From JBCBDX01 sp039815825 (GTDB lineage: Bacteria; Pseudomonadota; Alphaproteobacteria; Rhizobiales; Rhizobiaceae), in contig JBCBYO010000006.1 of NCBI GenBank assembly GCA_039815825.1, positions 46,867 through 110,866 of the forward strand: a stretch of 64,000 nt of DNA, in the 5' to 3' direction. Both the position numbers and the translations under genes were made by a program. The notes below the pieces were generated by a model. That model was given only the letters and a program-made list of their open reading frames with translations, was not told where the DNA came from and searched no databases. How positions within the stretch are numbered: the first letter of the stretch is position 1; the number at the start of each line of letters is the position of its first letter. This document shows, piece after piece, positions 1 through 9,226 of this stretch.

Positions 1-1808
1 CGCGATGCCGGACGTCTATGAGGCGATCAAGGAGCATCAGACGACGTTGATCTTCGTCAACACGCGTTCTCAAGCAGAGCTATTGTTTCAGGAGCTTTGG
101 GCGATCAACGAAGACTCACTGCCTATCGCGCTTCACCATGGATCGCTGGATGTAAGCCAACGCCGCAAGGTAGAACAGGCGATGGGCAAGAACGCTTTAC
201 GCGCGGTAGTTGCCACCTCGACCCTCGATCTGGGCATCGATTGGGGCGATGTTGATCTGGTGGTTCACGTGGGATCACCAAAGGGCGCGTCGCGGCTTGC
301 CCAGCGGATCGGGCGTGCAAACCACCGCATGGATGAGGCATCGAAAGCGATCCTGGTTCCGGCCAATCGATTTGAGGTCCTTGAGTGCCAAGCCGCGCTT
401 GATGCCAATTATCTTGGCTTTCAAGACACGCCGCCGGTGGGCGAAGGCTCACTGGATGTGCTGTGTCAGCACATTCTTGGTATGGCGTGCTCGGAACCTT
501 TTACCGCTGACGAACTTTTTGCGGAGATCACCTCCTCCAGTATCTATACCGCTCTGCCGCGTGAGACATTTGATCGTGCGGTTCATTTTGTTTCTAATGG
601 CGGCTATGCGCTGCAATCCTATGAGCGTTATGCCAAAATAAGGCTAGGCAAGGACGGGCTTTGGCGGATTTCGCACCCCTCGGTTGCGCAGCAATATCGG
701 CTAAACGCAGGTACGATTATCGAAGCGCCGGTGCTCGCTATCCGTGCGGTGCGCAAGGGCGCCGGTCGAATGAAGCGAGGCGAACCCGCGCAAGCTGCCA
801 CCATGCGCGGCGGACGCGTGCTCGGCAAAATTGAAGAACTGTTTTTAGAAACGCTGACCCCCGGTGATACGTTTCTTTTTGCTGGCAAGGTGCTGCGGTT
901 CGAGGGCATTCGTGAGAATGAATGCTATGTGTCCTATGCCGAGGGTAGCGAAGCTAAAATCCCCTATTATGCCGGTGGCAAATTTCCGACGACGACCTTT
1001 CTGTCCGGCGAAGTGCGCAAGATGCTGGCGGACGAAACGCAATGGCATCGCTTGCCAAAACAGGTTTCGGATTGGCTGGGTTACCAGAAATGGAAGTCGG
1101 TCATGCCGGGTGGCGACAAGCTGCTCGTTGAAACTTTTCCGCGCGGTGAGCGCTATTACATGGTGGCCTACCCGTTTGAAGGACGCTTGGCGCACCAGAC
1201 GCTTTGCATGTTGCTAACGCGTCGACTGGAACGCGCAGGCGCGCAACCCATAGGCTATGTGGCATCGGACTATGCGATCTCCATTTGGTCACGCAAAGAT
1301 ATGGGTGCGATGCTTTCGCGTGAGCAAATGTCGCTCACCGAACTCTTCTCACAGGACATGCTGGGCGACGATCTCGAGGCGTGGCTTGATGAAAGCTTCG
1401 TCTTCAAACGCACTTTCCGATATTGCGCGTTGATCGCCGGGCTTATTGAGAAGCGTCATCCCGGGAAGGAAAACCGGACGCCAGGTCACGGTTTCCTCCG
1501 ACCTGATCTACGATGTCCTGCGCACGCATGAACCGGATCACATCATCATGCAAGCAACGCGACATGATGCGCGATCTGGTCTTCTCGACGTCGAGAGGCT
1601 CAATGATCTGCTTGCTCGCATACCCGGGCGAATCGTGCATAAGAATTTGGAGCGCATTTCGCCGATGGCGGTGCCTGTGATGCTGGAGATCGGCAAAGAG
1701 CCAGTTCTTTCATCCAACACCGGCGATGACATGATGGCGGAACATGCGATGAATGTGGACGACCTCGTGCGCGAGGCGATGGGAGAGGATGCAGTCGAAA
1801 CACCATGA
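1..1808 (+). pseudogene. Ligase-associated DEXH-box (Lhr-like) helicase, 5' truncated by window and frameshifted near the 3' end
   Basis: The reading frame is open from the window edge, so the N-terminal ATPase half (Walker A, DEXH box) lies outside. What is visible begins with the second RecA domain: TLIFVNTRSQAE, the HHGSLD segment, and motifs V/VI in STLDLGIDWGD and RLAQRIGRANH, followed by the winged-helix and DEAD-associated regions. The family acts with an ATP-dependent DNA ligase and a phosphoesterase in DNA repair. The first frame reads to LIEKRHPGKE and then runs off-family to a TGA at 1529-1531. The expected C-terminus (KTGRQVTVSSDLIYDVL onward) continues in another frame from about 1472 to the TGA at 1806-1808. 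The switch falls on an A-run near 1468-1473, where family proteins usually read GKEKTGRQ, so a two-base loss is the simplest explanation. This may be a real lesion or an assembly error. The last codons overlap the start of pdeM in an ATGA. Confidence 0.88.
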
Positions 1809-2554
1809 GGCCTGCTCTGAAGAGTGTTGATGACATTGGTAGCGGCACGGCGTTAGCCTCAGCTTTTGCTGGCGAAGAGGTGTTGCTTGACGCTGCCGGC
1901 GTTTTGTATTTTCCAGCGCTGCGCTTGCTTGTTGTTTCCGACCTTCATCTAGAGAAGGCTTCGTCGTTTGCGCGAAAGCGCATTTTCCTTCCCCCTTACG
2001 ATACCGCAGCGACATTGGCGCGGTTGACCGCATTGGTTACCAAATATGATCCAACGACGATCATCAGCTTGGGTGACAGTTTTCATGATGAGAACGCGGC
2101 GCTTCGGCTCCAAGCGGAAACAAAGCAGGCAATCGAAGCGCTTGTTGCAGGGCGGCATATATTTTGGGTCACTGGTAATCACGACCCCTATCCGCCGGCG
2201 GGTTGCCCCGGTGAAACGGTTGATGAACTTGCGGTCAGCGGCATCACTTTTCGCCACATTGCCGTCCGCGCTTTTTCAGGTGCTGAAATCTCCGGCCATT
2301 ATCATCCTGCAGCGGTTCTTAGAGCGCGCGGTAAAAAGCTTAGACGCAATTGTTTTGCTTCAGACGGCGATCGGCTGATTATGCCGGCTTTCGGGGTTTT
2401 GACCGGCGGCTTGCCCATCAGCCACCCAGAGGTTCACACCTTGTTTGACCGGTCGCGCTTATGTGCATTTATGCTGGGAACCGATCAGGTCTATCCGATA
2501 GGCGCCAAGGACTTGGTCGGGATGCCTTCAAAGCGCAGCGAAACTCGCCGCTAG
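1805..2554 (+). CDS. pdeM: Ligase-associated DNA damage response phosphoesterase PdeM
   Basis: A 249-residue calcineurin-like metallophosphoesterase. The metal-binding motifs appear in order: SDLHLEK near residue 45, GDSFHD near 92, GNHDPYP near 126 and SGHYHP near 160. Together they supply the Asp/His ligands of a two-metal site. The family member beside Lhr-like helicases is called PdeM and is thought to process damaged DNA ends with its helicase and ligase partners; the ligase is not in this window. The ATG overlaps the helicase stop (ATGA), so the two are translationally coupled, and the helicase frameshift could weaken that coupling. Its last 27 bases overlap the convergent membrane-protein gene. 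Confidence 0.9.
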   Translation: MRPALKSVDDIGSGTALASAFAGEEVLLDAAGVLYFPALRLLVVSDLHLEKASSFARKRIFLPPYDTAATLARLTALVTKYDPTTIISLGDSFHDENAALRLQAETKQAIEALVAGRHIFWVTGNHDPYPPAGCPGETVDELAVSGITFRHIAVRAFSGAEISGHYHPAAVLRARGKKLRRNCFASDGDRLIMPAFGVLTGGLPISHPEVHTLFDRSRLCAFMLGTDQVYPIGAKDLVGMPSKRSETRR

Positions 2555-2959
2555 CATCGTTAGAGTAACAAGGCCGGTCAGGATCAAACGCAATGATCCG
2601 AACCAAGCCGGTGCGCCACCGTCGACGACGAGCTTGTTGTCCCACCATCCCATCGCGATAAAGCCAATGGCGAACATTAGAAACGCAATATTACCACCGA
2701 TGAAAGCCGCAACCCAGGCCCATAGCGAGGGTATAATCGACAGTGCGAGCGTCACTGATTGTTGTTTGCTATCCTCGGCGACCAATCCAACGCCCCAGCG
2801 AATGCCGCCAAGAAACGATAGGATGACAGCCGCATAGCCGATCAACAGCATTTGCGCTGTTTGCGCATGAGCGCCACCGACAAACATGCCCAGCGCGAGA
2901 GCCCCAAACGGAATATAGCCGGTCAGCCCGAGCCAAAAGGCCGCTTTCTGTATGTTCAT
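2528..2959 (-). CDS. DUF3429-like small integral membrane protein
   Basis: A 143-residue, very hydrophobic protein with four or five likely membrane spans (for example GLTGYIPFGALALGMFVGG, LIGYAAVILSFLGG and the C-terminal LILTGLVTLTMLAASF). The GIRWGVG segment and overall layout match the DUF3429 family, whose function is unknown. An excellent Shine-Dalgarno (GGAGGAGGGG about 2-8 bases before the ATG) fixes the start. The 3' end overlaps pdeM convergently by 27 bases. It follows the TIGR02186/TauE pair on the same strand with an 18-base gap, so the three may be co-transcribed. Confidence 0.8.
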   Translation of the reverse strand: MNIQKAAFWLGLTGYIPFGALALGMFVGGAHAQTAQMLLIGYAAVILSFLGGIRWGVGLVAEDSKQQSVTLALSIIPSLWAWVAAFIGGNIAFLMFAIGFIAMGWWDNKLVVDGGAPAWFGSLRLILTGLVTLTMLAASFAAL

Positions 2960-2977
2960 ATCCCCTCCTCCAGTCCG

Positions 2978-3757
2978 CTAATCGCGCTTGAATACGATAC
3001 GACCGAGCCAACCAATAGCGAGCGCTGCCAACACCGCCAGGAAGCCGTATGCGACTGATTGGTCCCGCGAAAACTCAAACACCGCGAACTCCAGACCCGC
3101 TTTTCGAATGTTCAAAGTTGCATTGGTCTGGCCAACCAACCCCCCTTGTTTGAAAAGATAGGCGCGCGCGACATGCTGACCGAGCGGAACGTTGGCCGGT
3201 AGTTCCAAACGTGCACGGAACAAGCTTTGCGAAATGAATTGCACACCGGCTGGGAAGGATCGAAATAGCTCTTCCTCAATCTTCAGCCTGCGTACTTCCT
3301 CCAAGAACTCCTCGTTCTTCTGCCGAACATCTTCCTCACGGATCAAGTTGACGCTTGCGATATCGAGGGCGAGCCGCTCGATTGTTGGCCCTTCTGCCAT
3401 ATCGCGGATCTGACGTGTCGATGTGATCAGATAAGAAAGCGGCACGTTGGGTAGTTCCAACTCGTCGACATTCATCCAAACACCAAAGACACGGTCCTTG
3501 CGCCGCGCGGTGAGGTCAGCGACGGGCCCTGAAAGAACGACAACTACATCGTAGCGCCCCTGCCGCTGTACCAGCGGATCAATATTATCAACCGATCCAA
3601 AAATGGTTAGCGTTTCTCCGGCAAAGTTTGAGTTGATTTCAATGACCTCGGTCGACAAGCCAATTTCAATACGCTCCGCAGCCTCGTCTTGAGCGTACGC
3701 GACCAAAGCGTGGGCCGAAAACAAAACCGCCATAAGAAAGCGCTTGATACCAATCAT
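2978..3757 (-). CDS. TIGR02186-like periplasmic membrane-anchored protein
   Basis: A 259-residue protein with a signal peptide (MIGIKRFLMAVLFSAHALVAYA), a predicted periplasmic domain and one C-terminal membrane span ending in RIVFKRD. It resembles the TIGR02186 family of alphaproteobacterial proteins found beside TauE/SafE-type transporters. Its ATG overlaps the stop of the TauE gene (ATGA), so the two products are coupled and may work together. Biochemical function is unknown; a role as an accessory to anion or sulfur-compound export is inferred only from the pairing. Confidence 0.8.
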   Translation of the reverse strand: MIGIKRFLMAVLFSAHALVAYAQDEAAERIEIGLSTEVIEINSNFAGETLTIFGSVDNIDPLVQRQGRYDVVVVLSGPVADLTARRKDRVFGVWMNVDELELPNVPLSYLITSTRQIRDMAEGPTIERLALDIASVNLIREEDVRQKNEEFLEEVRRLKIEEELFRSFPAGVQFISQSLFRARLELPANVPLGQHVARAYLFKQGGLVGQTNATLNIRKAGLEFAVFEFSRDQSVAYGFLAVLAALAIGWLGRIVFKRD

Positions 3758-4674
3758 GCCGCACCTGCCGACAGCGTGTAGATTTCGTCGGGGGCCACAA
3801 AAAGCGCGTAGGCCAAGCGGAAGGCGACGGCCAAGACCAACAGTGCGAGCATGGCTCGCAGCTGCTCACCGCGCAATCGCTGCCCAGCTTGCGCCCCATA
3901 TTGCGCACCAGCCACACCGCCCAACATCAGCAAAACAGCGAGAACAATATCCACGGTTTGGTTTGCGATCGCCTGAACGATCGTTGTGTAGGCCGCGACA
4001 AAAATAATCTGAAAGAGCGAGGTGCCGATAACAACATTGGTCGGTACGCGCAGCAGGTAGATCATCGCGGGCACCAAAATAAACCCGCCGCCAACGCCCA
4101 TGATGGCCGCAAGCATTCCAATCGTTGCGCCAAGCAACACCACAGGAATGACGCTGATATAAAGTCGCGAGCGCTTGAAGCGCATTTTGAAGGGTAGCCG
4201 GTGGATCCAATTGTGCTGGCCTGGCTTGCGCATCGCGACAGGTGTACCCGCGCGTGATTTACGCCATGCGTTCACACTCTCCTTGAGCATCAATGATCCA
4301 ACCACACCGAGCATCAGCACATAGAGTATCGAAATGATCAGATCGAGCTGTCCGACTTGAAGCAGGTACGTATAAATCACGACACCCAGCGACGATCCGG
4401 CAAGTCCCCCGAGCAACAAAACAGTCCCGAGTTTCATATCGACGCCACTACGCCGGAGATGCGAAAGCACCCCGGATACCGATGAGGCGACAATCTGGTT
4501 TGCACCGGTGGCAACCGCTACTGCTGGCGGAATGTTATAAAAGATCAAAAGCGGCGTGATCAGAAAACCGCCACCAACACCGAACATACCCGAGAGAAAG
4601 CCGACAGCCGCGCCCATGCTCAACAGCACAAGCGCGTTGACCGATATTTCGGCGATGGGCAGATAGATTGCCAC
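3754..4674 (-). CDS. TauE/SafE family sulfite/sulfonate-type permease
   Basis: About 306 residues with roughly eight membrane spans. The two halves each carry the family's glycine-rich repeat: SGMFGVGGGFLITPLLIF near residue 28 and IMGVGGGFILVPAMIYL near residue 190. Members export or import sulfite, sulfoacetate or other organosulfur anions; the substrate here cannot be told from sequence. I chose the GTG at 4674 because GGAG lies six bases upstream and the product then begins AIYLPIAE, as in relatives; a GTG at 4686 is the alternative. It overlaps the TIGR02186-like gene by four bases. Confidence 0.87.
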   Translation of the reverse strand: MAIYLPIAEISVNALVLLSMGAAVGFLSGMFGVGGGFLITPLLIFYNIPPAVAVATGANQIVASSVSGVLSHLRRSGVDMKLGTVLLLGGLAGSSLGVVIYTYLLQVGQLDLIISILYVLMLGVVGSLMLKESVNAWRKSRAGTPVAMRKPGQHNWIHRLPFKMRFKRSRLYISVIPVVLLGATIGMLAAIMGVGGGFILVPAMIYLLRVPTNVVIGTSLFQIIFVAAYTTIVQAIANQTVDIVLAVLLMLGGVAGAQYGAQAGQRLRGEQLRAMLALLVLAVAFRLAYALFVAPDEIYTLSAGAA

Positions 4675-4761
4675 GCCCTTCTCCACATGGGTTAAGCGAT
4701 GAAAATGTTACGCTTCCTCATGCGCCCGCGTTCGTTGGCTGTCAAATGGCCTAAAGGCGAA

Positions 4762-7700
4762 TTACGATGTCAATTCCAAGAGTTTGCGCACGAGCTCTTC
4801 ATTCACTTCGCCGGTTGGCGCTATGCCGTTATCGGTTTGGAATGCTTTGATCGCTTGTCTTGTTTTTTCGCCCATCAAACCATCAACCGGTCCGGCGTCA
4901 TAACCGTTATTGTTCAGAATGGCCTGAATGTTGCCAACCGCCTTTTTCATATCAATCGGCGCACTTGGCGGTGCCGCCGCGGTGCGCATTTGATCTGTCT
5001 GCCAAGCATCAGGCACGGTAACAATATTTGCTGTCTGGTCGAGCGGACGTGCGCGCCAAAGCGCGACCTCGTCTTGCGCCAATTTCAGTGTTTCCGGATC
5101 CATGCGCTCGGCGACGGTGTCGCGTTTCGCGGCCGCATCGCTGTCACCGCTTTGTGCGGCCAAGGCAAACCATTTGTAGGAATCGCGCAAGCTGGGTTCC
5201 ATGCCATCGCCACGTACCGCCATAACGCCAAGGTTGTACTGGCTATCAGGAACGCCCAAAAGCGCTGCTTCTTCAAACCAGCGAACAGCCTGGCTTAGTT
5301 CGGGTTGGCCATCAACGCCGTTGGCATAGAGCACGGCAAGATTGTGCATTGCCGCCGAGTTGCCTTGGTCGGCTGCCAGTTGATACCATGACTTTGCCAA
5401 TGCAAAGTCACGATCGGCACCAATTCCTTTTTCATACAAGCTGCCAACACGCTGTTGCGCAGGCGCGTAGCCGTCCTCGGCGGACTTTGTGTACCATGCC
5501 AGTGCATCGCGATTATTTTGCTCAGCGCTCGCGGGACCATCAGTCTGCGCTTTCGCCGCAAAATAGTCCCCGATCAGGAACATCGCAGTTGCATCACCTG
5601 ACCGCGCTGCGTCCTGCAATGCCGGCGTTCCAGCATCGGTTGGAACCGCCGCCACAGGGGTCGGATCAACCACGACCTGCGGAGCGGTGGTCTCTGTTGT
5701 CTCGGCGAGAAGATCAAGTTCAGCATCAGCGGTTTCGGGCGCTGGATCGATAGCCACAACGCGCGGTGCCGGGACCGGATCGGCGAGTTCGATATTCTCT
5801 ACAACGACTGCTTCATCCGCTTCCGCTTGAACAGCAGCCGGCTCAACAAGAGTTAAATCATTTGCAGTCTCAATGTTTTGCTCGATCGCCGGCGGTTGTG
5901 GAGGCGGCGCGAGGTCGGCCACTTCCTGCCCACCGCCGAGCATCCCGCGCACAAACGGCAGCGCCAACATCGCCACCAGGATCGCAGCGGCCCCGATCAA
6001 GATCGGACGCTTTCTTTGCGCCACAAGCTTGCTTACGGAAGACTTCAGACCATCTGTTTTCGATGACGTTTTGGTCTCGGCTGCTTGCGCATCACTTGCA
6101 GCGGCTTGTGCGGCACGACGTGCGGCTGCGATGAAGTCTGACTTTGACGATGTGCCTTCAGCCTTCACAACAGTAGCGGGTTCATTCGGTGTGGGGATGT
6201 TTGACGTTGATTGGCCACTTTCGCGTTCACGGCGAACACGCGCAATGATTTCCGCGACCTCAGCCTGTGCGGTATCCGGCTCAAGCGGTGTGTCTGCTTG
6301 AGCGCCGTCATAGTTTGGTGCGGTGACCTGGGGTTCGGTGCGTTCGTTGCCGCGCAGTCTACTGGTCACAGCTGCGAATATAGACCGCTTGGTGTCTGAT
6401 TGCGGTTCCTCGCGAGCGCTTTCAATACCCGATTGTGACATTGCGGCAATGGCAGCGCTTGCTGCGGCTTGGGCGGGTGTCAAATCCGGGGCCATAGGTT
6501 CGTTGCCTGAACCATCGATCGAAGGCGCGTCGTCGATCGGCATGCGATCGGTGGGTGGCATCGCGTCGAGGCCCGCCTGACTTGGGATGGCTGGCATCAT
6601 AGTGTCGGATGATAGCGGTTCTTGATATCCTGCAAATCCGTCATCAGGCCCTGCGTAGCCCTGCGTCGGCTTGCTTTGACCAGGAGCAGTGTCCACTTGC
6701 GCCACGACCGGGGAAACTGAGGCTTTACTTTCAATGTCCGACAGATGGTCAACAATTTTCAGCAGCGTGTCATGGATTGCTTCGAATGTACGCTCATTAC
6801 GGCCATCTGTTTCGCGCGCCAACGCTTCGAGAGACTTGAGATCGGCCGAGAGGCGCTCAAAATCCGGTGCAGAGACGCCATTCAGTTCGGCTTGTTTCAG
6901 TACCTCTTCGGCAGCCGAGCGCGCTGCTTGCATAACATCGATGCCGCTCCCGCCTTCTTGGCTGTAGGCAGGCACGGCTGCTAGGTTGTCGCTGGTATCA
7001 GCCAATCTTGCCGACAGTTCCGCGATCTGCATCTCCAAAACCTGAGTGTCGAGAGCTGGCCCAGCACCCGTACCTTCGGGGCTATCTGCGTTTTGGGTTA
7101 AGAACCGGGCAATATCGTCAAGACGTTCTTCCAAAGACGCCAAGGGTGTACCGGCTGGCGCTTCGGCGGGGCGCTCATCGAATGCACGCGCCAAATCACC
7201 GATCCGGTTTTCGAGGGCAGCGACCGCTTGGTCCACTGACCGGCCGGTAGTTTCTGCCGAAAGCGACAATTGCTCCGTCAACGCATCCAAGCGGCTTTCA
7301 ATGTCACCTAGCGCTTGCTCACCCAGTGGCGCACTTTGCGGGGATTGCGATGTGTTCAAAAGATCAACGATTTGGTCGAGACGTCCAGACAGTTCAGCGA
7401 TTTCGCGATCCGCGACGCCGTTTGTATGGACCGGCGCCATTTGCAGATCGGCGACGCGCTCTGCAATGAGAGTCAACGCTTCATGTACGGCCGGATCACC
7501 GCCACCAACGGCCTGAAGCGCGTCCAATCGGTCGATCATATCGGCAAATTGTGGGCTGTAGTCGCGCTCACTTCCGGTTTGAAGCTCGTCGATCTGTCGG
7601 GTGACACTGGCAATACGCGCTTCAATACGGTCAAGGGAATCGTTGACCCCACCACCGCTTTGCAACGCGACATTGTCGATGGCGCGGTCGATTGCGGAGA

Positions 7701-8310
7701 AGCGGTCATGCATACCGTCGAAAAAGCTTTTCTCAAAACCGGCTTGTTGCGCGCCGAAAGCTTCCATCGCCGCTGCCAGCGTCTGTATGCGTTCTTCGAG
7801 TGCACGTGTCTCACGATCTTGCGGCATGCTACTGATGGCATCGCCGAGCCCATCCAGGCGTGCAACCATGCCGGCTATGTCATCGCGCGATGCAAGTGTT
7901 TCCGGCATACGTGCAATTTCGCGTTCGACGACGCCCCAGCGGTCGGCCAATTCATCAATCGTGTCTTGTTTTGCCAAAAGCGTAACGGCTGATTTCAATG
8001 CATCGATATCGCTACGCAATTCACGGATACCGGTTCCGGTATTGGCAGATGCCCCCTGTATGGAGCGTATTTCATCGCGCAAGACATCAAACTCAGCCGC
8101 TGATTGGCTGAAAGACTGAGTTGAAGCGCTTTGTGCACGCAATGCAGCTTCACGCTCACGAATCATCGCTACATCATCAACCGGGCGGCGTCTGCCGGCT
8201 TCCGGGACTCGCGCGGCACCGGTAATTCGATTTTCCAACGCGCTCAACGCATCGTTGAGCCGGTCTAACGTCCCATCCGTGCCAATATTTTGGTTTCTGC
8301 GGTGCGTCAT
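4762..8310 (-). CDS. podJ: PodJ-like polar organelle/localization protein with Sel1 repeats and peptidoglycan-binding domain
   Basis: An 1182-residue protein. Residues 1 to about 560 are acidic, heptad-rich and coiled-coil-like, with many repeated L-x2-R-L-D type segments. A low-complexity Pro/Ala/Glu linker follows, then one membrane span near residues 772-792 (PILIGAAAILVAMLALPFV). The periplasmic part has a Pro/Val-rich spacer, four or so Sel1-like repeats from about residue 895 (AMFLIGDYFAAKA, SLYEKGIGA, LGVMAVRGDGM) and a C-terminal PG_binding_1 domain (GYDAGPVDGLMGEKT, AIKAFQ). This matches PodJ of Hyphomicrobiales, which marks the old or new pole and controls polar growth and division; the gene name rests on architecture. 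The start has AAGGGA nine bases upstream. No gene is fused or truncated. Confidence 0.82.
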   Translation of the reverse strand: MTHRRNQNIGTDGTLDRLNDALSALENRITGAARVPEAGRRRPVDDVAMIREREAALRAQSASTQSFSQSAAEFDVLRDEIRSIQGASANTGTGIRELRSDIDALKSAVTLLAKQDTIDELADRWGVVEREIARMPETLASRDDIAGMVARLDGLGDAISSMPQDRETRALEERIQTLAAAMEAFGAQQAGFEKSFFDGMHDRFSAIDRAIDNVALQSGGGVNDSLDRIEARIASVTRQIDELQTGSERDYSPQFADMIDRLDALQAVGGGDPAVHEALTLIAERVADLQMAPVHTNGVADREIAELSGRLDQIVDLLNTSQSPQSAPLGEQALGDIESRLDALTEQLSLSAETTGRSVDQAVAALENRIGDLARAFDERPAEAPAGTPLASLEERLDDIARFLTQNADSPEGTGAGPALDTQVLEMQIAELSARLADTSDNLAAVPAYSQEGGSGIDVMQAARSAAEEVLKQAELNGVSAPDFERLSADLKSLEALARETDGRNERTFEAIHDTLLKIVDHLSDIESKASVSPVVAQVDTAPGQSKPTQGYAGPDDGFAGYQEPLSSDTMMPAIPSQAGLDAMPPTDRMPIDDAPSIDGSGNEPMAPDLTPAQAAASAAIAAMSQSGIESAREEPQSDTKRSIFAAVTSRLRGNERTEPQVTAPNYDGAQADTPLEPDTAQAEVAEIIARVRRERESGQSTSNIPTPNEPATVVKAEGTSSKSDFIAAARRAAQAAASDAQAAETKTSSKTDGLKSSVSKLVAQRKRPILIGAAAILVAMLALPFVRGMLGGGQEVADLAPPPQPPAIEQNIETANDLTLVEPAAVQAEADEAVVVENIELADPVPAPRVVAIDPAPETADAELDLLAETTETTAPQVVVDPTPVAAVPTDAGTPALQDAARSGDATAMFLIGDYFAAKAQTDGPASAEQNNRDALAWYTKSAEDGYAPAQQRVGSLYEKGIGADRDFALAKSWYQLAADQGNSAAMHNLAVLYANGVDGQPELSQAVRWFEEAALLGVPDSQYNLGVMAVRGDGMEPSLRDSYKWFALAAQSGDSDAAAKRDTVAERMDPETLKLAQDEVALWRARPLDQTANIVTVPDAWQTDQMRTAAAPPSAPIDMKKAVGNIQAILNNNGYDAGPVDGLMGEKTRQAIKAFQTDNGIAPTGEVNEELVRKLLELTS

Positions 8311-8623
8311 TACCGTTCGTCCCTTTATCCTGCGTAAAAGCTAAACCGCCGGTAACCGCCGAAGCAGACAAAGCTTTCCGTTAACTTTTCTTTCCCAAAC
8401 GTGGTAAACATCACGTTAACCGGGCCGAATTCGTGCGTAGGAAAATGCGCTTCGGGATGTTTGACCCCCATGGGTCACGTCCGTGTAACACCACGTAACG
8501 TTTCGAAACCTATCCCTACGTGTGGGATTATGGTCTGGTAATAATGTTCGAAACATGGAAAACGACGCGCCTCCAAAGCGCTTCGGACGCACAAAGGCGT
8601 TTCGCGCGAAGGGATGAAGGAAA
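8311..8623. other. Intergenic region between podJ-like gene and MerR regulator; divergent promoters
   Basis: These 313 bases hold no convincing gene. On the plus strand TTGACC (8461-8466) and TGTAAC (8484-8489) are 17 bases apart, a weak sigma-70-like pair that could drive the MerR gene. Two palindromes centred on TTCGAA lie at 8500-8509 (perfect, GTTTCGAAAC) and 8545-8555 (one mismatch), about 45 bases apart, and could bind a dimeric regulator. The part nearest the podJ-like gene should hold its promoter, but I see no clear consensus. Confidence 0.4.
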
Positions 8624-9037
8624 ATGACAATGACAAACCACACGCCCGTGCCGACCAGCAATGTTGCCGAAGATACGTTCCGAATTGGCGAACTGGCCCG
8701 CGAGTTTGACGTAACGCTTCGCACGCTGAGATTTTACGAGGACAAGGGCCTTTTAAGCCCTCGACGCATCGGCAATCTGCGCCTCTACTCTCGCGGTGAC
8801 CGGGCGCGGCTGCGCATTATCCTGCTTGGCAAACGTGTCGGTTTTTCGTTGAAGGATATTCGCGAGATCCTGGAGCTCTATGACCCCGATGGGGACAATA
8901 GCCGCCAACTAAAAGTATCGATCGACAAAGGCGAAGCGCAGCTGCGTAAACTACATGCCGATCGCGATCAGTTGGACAGTGCAATCGATGAACTGGATAC
9001 GACACTCGCCAACCTGCGAATGCTGTTGGAAGCGTAA
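8624..9037 (+). CDS. MerR-family transcriptional regulator of acyl-CoA catabolism (LiuR-like)
   Basis: A 137-residue MerR regulator. The winged-helix domain spans about residues 20-88 (FRIGELAREFDVTLRTLRFY, then GLLSP, RLYSRGDRARL), followed by a long dimerization helix and a short, cysteine-free C-terminus. It therefore lacks the Cys ligands of metal-sensing MerR proteins, as in LiuR-type regulators that respond to acyl-CoA intermediates. It sits directly upstream of the fatty-acid oxidation block, separated by its own terminator and by a 32-base palindrome that is its likely operator. AAGGAA lies just upstream of the chosen ATG. A second copy of the operator motif lies far away before the nitronate monooxygenase gene, so it may act as a small regulon controller. 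Confidence 0.85.
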   Translation: MTMTNHTPVPTSNVAEDTFRIGELAREFDVTLRTLRFYEDKGLLSPRRIGNLRLYSRGDRARLRIILLGKRVGFSLKDIREILELYDPDGDNSRQLKVSIDKGEAQLRKLHADRDQLDSAIDELDTTLANLRMLLEA

Positions 9038-9096
9038 AACGCCTCAAAGAACGCACAATGGGCGCAAAAAACGCTCAAATACACCATTTAAGTGGC

Positions 9097-9125
9097 AGCC
9101 TGCGCACAATGACGCGGGCTTTTTT
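9097..9125 (+). terminator. Rho-independent terminator after the MerR gene
   Basis: Arms AGCCTGCG (9097-9104) and CGCGGGCT (9113-9120) pair over eight positions, one of them a U-G wobble. The eight-base loop is followed by a run of T through 9125. It lies about 60 bases after the regulator's stop and just before the operator of the acyl-CoA dehydrogenase gene. Confidence 0.8.
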
Positions 9126-9136
9126 GTTGGTCAGAT

Positions 9137-9168
9137 AAATTTTGACGTTTACGCAAACGTCAAAATTT
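9137..9168 (+). promoter_or_regulatory. Palindromic MerR/LiuR-type operator upstream of the acyl-CoA dehydrogenase operon
   Basis: Perfect 14-base inverted repeats (9137-9150 and 9155-9168) flank the four-base centre ACGC; the core is GACGTTTACGCAAACGTC. The core resembles the known LiuR-type motif TTGACGTTTACGTAAA. TTGACG at 9142-9147 could serve as a -35 element with a roughly 19-base spacer to TTGCTA (9167-9172), the long spacing typical of MerR-controlled promoters. The coding start lies at 9227. A near copy occurs at 48842-48857. Confidence 0.8.
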
Positions 9169-9226
9169 GCTAGAGCCCTTTCAACGATGTGCGTTCACGA
9201 TGCGCAACGATTGTTTGGAGGAACAT

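Noticed and set aside
123..452. Minus-strand frame of about 109 codons inside the helicase gene
   Set aside because: It is a shadow of conserved helicase motifs V and VI on the other strand.
1440..1531. Programmed frameshift in the helicase
   Set aside because: The A-run is short, there is no clear slippery heptamer and the shifted product makes sense only as a loss; a lesion or read error is simpler. Kept as a finding without this claim.
4699..5298. Open frame of 199 codons antisense to the PodJ-like gene
   Set aside because: It mirrors a highly biased coding strand, has no family-like sequence and no ribosome site. The same applies to the plus-strand frame at 7315-7992.
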